Source: an uncultured Clostridia bacterium (GTDB taxonomy: Bacteria > Bacillota > Clostridia > Christensenellales > Aristaeellaceae). Taken from it: a stretch of DNA of 36,484 nt. This document shows, piece after piece, positions 34,033 to 36,484 of this stretch. Under the pieces are notes generated by a model. The model worked only from the letters and a program-made list of their open reading frames with translations. It did not search any database and was not told where the DNA came from. The stretch lies in the NCBI GenBank assembly GCA_946536315.1, contig CAMNEH010000015.1, positions 1-36,484 on the forward strand, in the 5' to 3' direction. Both the position numbers and the translations under genes were made by a program. The first letter of the stretch is position 1. Each line of letters opens with the position of its first letter.

Positions 34033-34059
34033 CTGTCCGGCCTCCGGCTGAACAGTCAC
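34029..34059 (+). terminator. Hairpin overlapping the methyltransferase stop
   Basis: GTGACTGT and ACAGTCAC form an 8-bp stem that includes the stop codon. No T run follows; a stronger palindrome lies just downstream. Confidence 0.4.
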
Positions 34060-34072
34060 GAGATAATAATGA

Positions 34073-34102
34073 AAACAGGGGAGACGATCGTCTCCCCTGT
34101 TT
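34073..34102. terminator. Bidirectional terminator between convergent genes
   Basis: A perfect 30-nt palindrome (15-bp arms, GATC centre) with AAA at one end and TTT at the other, between the methyltransferase gene and the convergent 524-aa gene. Confidence 0.75.
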
Positions 34103-34137
34103 GGTGGATGCCGCAGGCGCAGGACGCGCCGTTGGGC

Positions 34138-35712
34138 TCATTTGGTGATATAGTAGTCGGCGGGCTGCAGGTAGTACTGCTCGGTGTTCTCGTCCACAAT
34201 CTGCAGGTGGTCGTTGCTGTACAAGCCGCGGTGCAGGCGGTAGGTGAAGTAGAAACCCGCATCCGCCAGGTATACCTCGCCGGTCACGTTATCGTACAGC
34301 CGCTCGTAGCCCATAAAGCTGTCGCTCCACTTCTGCAGGGTGATGTCATGGGCGGTTTCCCGGGCATACCAGGCGTCGACCATGGCGTCGTGCGCGGCCT
34401 GCATGGCGCTCGCCTGCGCCAGCAGGGCTTTGGTCTCGTCGTTGGAGATGCCGACGGCCTGGTTGACGTAGCTCTGATTGAAGGCAAACGAGCCCAGGCA
34501 TTCGGACAGGACCGGCTCCAGCGCCTGCATTTCGCTGACCGGGGCGGTGAAGCCCATAAACATGCGGACCGTGCAGGGCGCGCCGTCTACACCGTAGAAA
34601 TCATAGTACAGGCTTTCCAGCGGCTGCGCGGTGATCAGGCCCTCGCAGGGCTGCCCGTTCTCAAAGGTGATGCGGGCGATGACGTTCTCCTGGCATTCGG
34701 CGGGCGCAGGCAGCGGGCTCGGCGTTTTTTCGAGCACCTCCACGTTCAGCAGCCTGGGCAGAACATCCGGGTCGATGGTCAGGCCGGACGGATAATACTT
34801 TTCGCAGAAGGCGATGGCCTCGGGGAGACTGTTCAGAAAGCCCTGCAGCGTTCGTGTCTCCATCACAGGGGCGTTGGCGAACAGCTGGTACATGGAGTTC
34901 CCGCCGAGGCTCTCGTCGACGCGCTGGTAGGTCCTCCTGGCGTCCTGGCTCTTCAGGAAGGGTTCCAGCTTCATGAACATGAAGACCGACCGGTTCGGGC
35001 TCGCGGGGTCCCACGCTTTGAAGCAGAAGCTCATGTGCTCGCCCTGGGTCATGATCTTCCAGCCCTGGGGCAGCTTCATGCTGAAGCGCGAGTCGACGTA
35101 GTCCCGCAGCGCGGGCACCGTCACGCTGGCCGGCGTCACGCTGATCTTCGGGATATTCGGCGCGGGCGTCGCGGTGGGCTGCAGCGCGCCGTTGGGCTGG
35201 TAGTAGCGCACCGCCGCGTCCAGGATCGCGAGGGTCGCGTCCCGCTCGTCATTCAGGAAGCGCGCGTCGTATTCCACGTCCCCGTCCTCGCGGACCTCCA
35301 CCAGGTGGATCTGGTTGATGGTCGCGCCGGAGGCGGCCTTGTAAATATAGGAGGCGCCCGGCAGCTGCTTGCCGCCGGCAGGGTAGTACTCGTGCAGCGC
35401 GATGCCCACCAGCGAATCGCCGTAGGTGTCCTTCATGTGATTGGTATAGGTTTTGCTGATGTAGGCCGCGGGGTCGCTCAGCCGCGTACTCCGCCGCCAG
35501 ATCAGCACATTGGGAACGTAGCCCGGCTCCCCGCCCCAGATGCGCAGGCCGTTGCCCTCCTGCCAGGTGGTGGACAGCCCCGCGGGCATTTTGGTGGAAT
35601 ACCTCTGCTCGTCGCAGCGCACGTCAACCAGAGTGTCCCCGGCGCTGGCCGTGACGCCTGTGGCGCAGACCAGCAGCGCCGTCGCCAGCATGATGCAGAA
35701 CAACCGTTTCAT
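34138..35712 (-). CDS. Exported protein of unknown function (524 aa)
   Basis: I do not recognise the family. Residues 1-24 form a signal peptide (LFCIMLATALLVCATGVTASA). Two similarly sized parts are joined by a short Pro/Thr linker (LQPTATPAPNIPK, about residue 180). The first is acidic and Tyr-rich (HEYYPAGGKQLPGASYIYK). The second begins RFSMKLPQGWKIM, a pattern seen in several secreted lipid- or ligand-binding sheet folds. The end is Tyr-rich (QYYLQPADYYITK). GAGGAGGAG precedes the ATG. It is transcribed alone from its own promoter, with a long structured leader, and ends at a bidirectional terminator. Confidence 0.75.
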   Translation of the reverse strand: MKRLFCIMLATALLVCATGVTASAGDTLVDVRCDEQRYSTKMPAGLSTTWQEGNGLRIWGGEPGYVPNVLIWRRSTRLSDPAAYISKTYTNHMKDTYGDSLVGIALHEYYPAGGKQLPGASYIYKAASGATINQIHLVEVREDGDVEYDARFLNDERDATLAILDAAVRYYQPNGALQPTATPAPNIPKISVTPASVTVPALRDYVDSRFSMKLPQGWKIMTQGEHMSFCFKAWDPASPNRSVFMFMKLEPFLKSQDARRTYQRVDESLGGNSMYQLFANAPVMETRTLQGFLNSLPEAIAFCEKYYPSGLTIDPDVLPRLLNVEVLEKTPSPLPAPAECQENVIARITFENGQPCEGLITAQPLESLYYDFYGVDGAPCTVRMFMGFTAPVSEMQALEPVLSECLGSFAFNQSYVNQAVGISNDETKALLAQASAMQAAHDAMVDAWYARETAHDITLQKWSDSFMGYERLYDNVTGEVYLADAGFYFTYRLHRGLYSNDHLQIVDENTEQYYLQPADYYITK

Positions 35713-35731
35713 GTGTCTCCTCCTCGTCCCC

Positions 35732-35822
35732 GGGGCGGGTCGCCCCTTCTCGTATATACCATTGCAGCACAGCCGCCGCCGTCCGCATCATCCGGACAGC
35801 GGCGGGCCGGATATGACCGGCC
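35732..35822 (-). other. Structured 5' leader of the 524-aa gene
   Basis: Three hairpins occur in the untranslated leader: GGCCGG/CCGGCC (35805-35822), a long GC stem around 35773-35805, and GGGGCG/CGCCCC (35732-35746) close to the ribosome site. I could not match this to a known riboswitch; it may stabilise the message. Confidence 0.45.
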
Positions 35823-35824
35823 TC

Positions 35825-35853
35825 ATCATAGCATCCGGACGCGGGTTTGTCAA
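35825..35853 (-). promoter_or_regulatory. Sigma-A promoter of the 524-aa gene
   Basis: On the minus strand TTGACA (35853-35848) and TATGAT (35830-35825) are 17 nt apart. Confidence 0.82.
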
Positions 35854-35935
35854 TGCGATTGTCGGATCAGGGAACCGACACCTTTTTTGCCAGCGTCCCG
35901 TCGTCAGGATGAGACCGAGTGATCTCAGCTCCGGC

Positions 35936-36091
35936 AGCGTCAGGCGGTTCATCCACTCGCTGGAAGCCCTGCCGGAAATGGTGACGGAGTTCAGCGAGGA
36001 GCTTTGGGGCAGTTTGGTAGATCACGTGACGGTGCACAGCAAAGACAACATCGCCTTCACCCTCACCAGCGGGATGGAGATCAAGGCATAA
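35936..36091 (+). pseudogene. Serine recombinase C-terminal remnant
   Basis: The last 51 codons of a plus-strand frame match the tail of large serine recombinases of Clostridia: a coiled part (RRFIHSLEALPEMVTEF) followed by EELWGSLVDHVTV and the closing FTLTSGMEIKA, where the family usually has FTFKDGTEIKA. No catalytic or zinc domain precedes it: upstream is the promoter of the divergent 524-aa gene. It is therefore a scar of an integrated mobile element. Assignment is by recalled motif. Confidence 0.7.
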
Positions 36092-36108
36092 GGCAGACAG
36101 GAATCACG

Positions 36109-36143
36109 GCGCTTCGCCTTCGGGTGGGGCGCTTATTTTTTTT
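36109..36143 (+). terminator. Intrinsic terminator after the recombinase remnant
   Basis: A 10-bp stem with three G-T pairs and a TTCG loop (36109-36132), followed by a T-rich run. It probably served the original recombinase gene and separates the remnant from the next gene. Confidence 0.7.
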
Positions 36144-36211
36144 CTGGTAAAACGGCAGGCTTTGTGATAGAATAAATTGAGTTATTGTTCAAGTTCTTGT
36201 GAGGTGACTTT

Positions 36212-36430
36212 ATGCTGAAGAACAATATAGAAATCGACGTCAAGACCAAATGCATCGAAGAAAGCAGGACTCAGGCCCAGGTTGCTGAGAGTATCGGAAC
36301 TTCGCCTTCCTACGTGAACAAGATCGTTCGAAACAAAGAGCAGATCGTTAATAAGACTTTCCTCGCCATGATGGAGAATCTTGGATATGATGTGCAGCTG
36401 ACTTATGTGAAGCGAAACGCCGCTGAGTAA
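36212..36430 (+). CDS. Small XRE-type HTH regulator (72 aa)
   Basis: A 72-aa protein that is little more than one DNA-binding domain: RTQAQVAESIGTSPSYVNKI is the helix-turn-helix, followed by a third helix and an amphipathic end (FLAMMENLGYDVQLTYV). GAGGTG lies 5-6 nt before the ATG. It is more AT-rich than the chromosome around it and lies between a recombinase remnant and another small start, in keeping with mobile-element cargo. It probably regulates itself or the next gene; no target site is visible. Confidence 0.8.
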   Translation: MLKNNIEIDVKTKCIEESRTQAQVAESIGTSPSYVNKIVRNKEQIVNKTFLAMMENLGYDVQLTYVKRNAAE

Positions 36431-36454
36431 AATCGGGAGTTGTGGAGGAGAAAA

Positions 36455-36484
36455 ATGCTACGTTTATGTTCTAAAGAAGAATTT
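36455..36484 (+). CDS. Start of a gene cut by the window edge
   Basis: GGAGGAG followed 4-5 nt later by an ATG opens a frame of ten codons (MLRLCSKEEF) to the edge, 24 nt after the HTH gene. It is probably cotranscribed with that gene; the product cannot be identified. Confidence 0.6.
   Translation, partial: MLRLCSKEEF

Noticed and set aside
35732-35822. Riboswitch in the leader of the 524-aa gene
   Set aside because: Three simple GC-rich hairpins but no conserved aptamer loops and no terminator or sequestering alternative pairing that I could identify.

Overview
The window looks like chromosome from a GC-rich member of the Clostridia (Bacillota), probably an uncultured gut or rumen lineage. 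That reading rests on purine-rich AGGAGG-type ribosome sites, sigma-A promoters of the TTGACA-17-TATAAT kind, AddA rather than RecB, two Spo0J-type parS palindromes and clostridial-style exported proteins. No rRNA, tRNA or marker gene is present, so the genus stays open.

Layout. 1-2350: a decayed minus-strand RHS (YD-repeat) locus in which GC-rich RHS blocks alternate with AT-rich blocks (a 321-aa orphan, an SH3-like fragment and a 108-aa exported protein). 2522-8712: an XRE-cupin regulator, the polyamine transporter potABCD, ornithine carbamoyltransferase and a Gx-family membrane protein, all on the plus strand. 8768-13958: carA, then one continuous frame encoding CarB fused to a DapF-like domain whose first catalytic cysteine is an alanine. 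13962-17441: addA, with one perfect parS site just upstream and a second inside the gene. 17426-20958 (minus): a manganese-type (yybP-ykoY) riboswitch with its own terminator, a 72-aa Gly/Pro/aromatic membrane peptide, a 663-aa unknown membrane protein and a CaCA antiporter. 21031-23185: exoA and an exported phosphodiester glycosidase. 23200-30152 (minus): a five-gene cell-envelope operon (exported repeat protein, lamin-tail protein, MoxR ATPase, DUF58 protein, transglutaminase). 30209-33209: a divergent pair, an exported PIG-L deacetylase and a Cys/His repeat protein. 33229-35853: a SpoU/TrmH methyltransferase convergent with a 524-aa exported unknown. 35936-36484: a serine-recombinase remnant, a small XRE regulator and the first codons of another gene.

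How it fits together. The first operon joins polyamine import to ornithine carbamoylation, and the next supplies carbamoyl phosphate, so nitrogen, arginine and polyamine metabolism are grouped. The minus-strand envelope operon resembles the usual MoxR-DUF58-transglutaminase modules with two exported partners. The parS pair suggests that the window lies in the origin-proximal part of the chromosome. The most unusual items are the CarB-DapF fusion with its missing cysteine, the Mn-type riboswitch in front of a tiny membrane peptide, the two parS sites, and two promoters whose start points fall inside the 5' arm of an intrinsic terminator.
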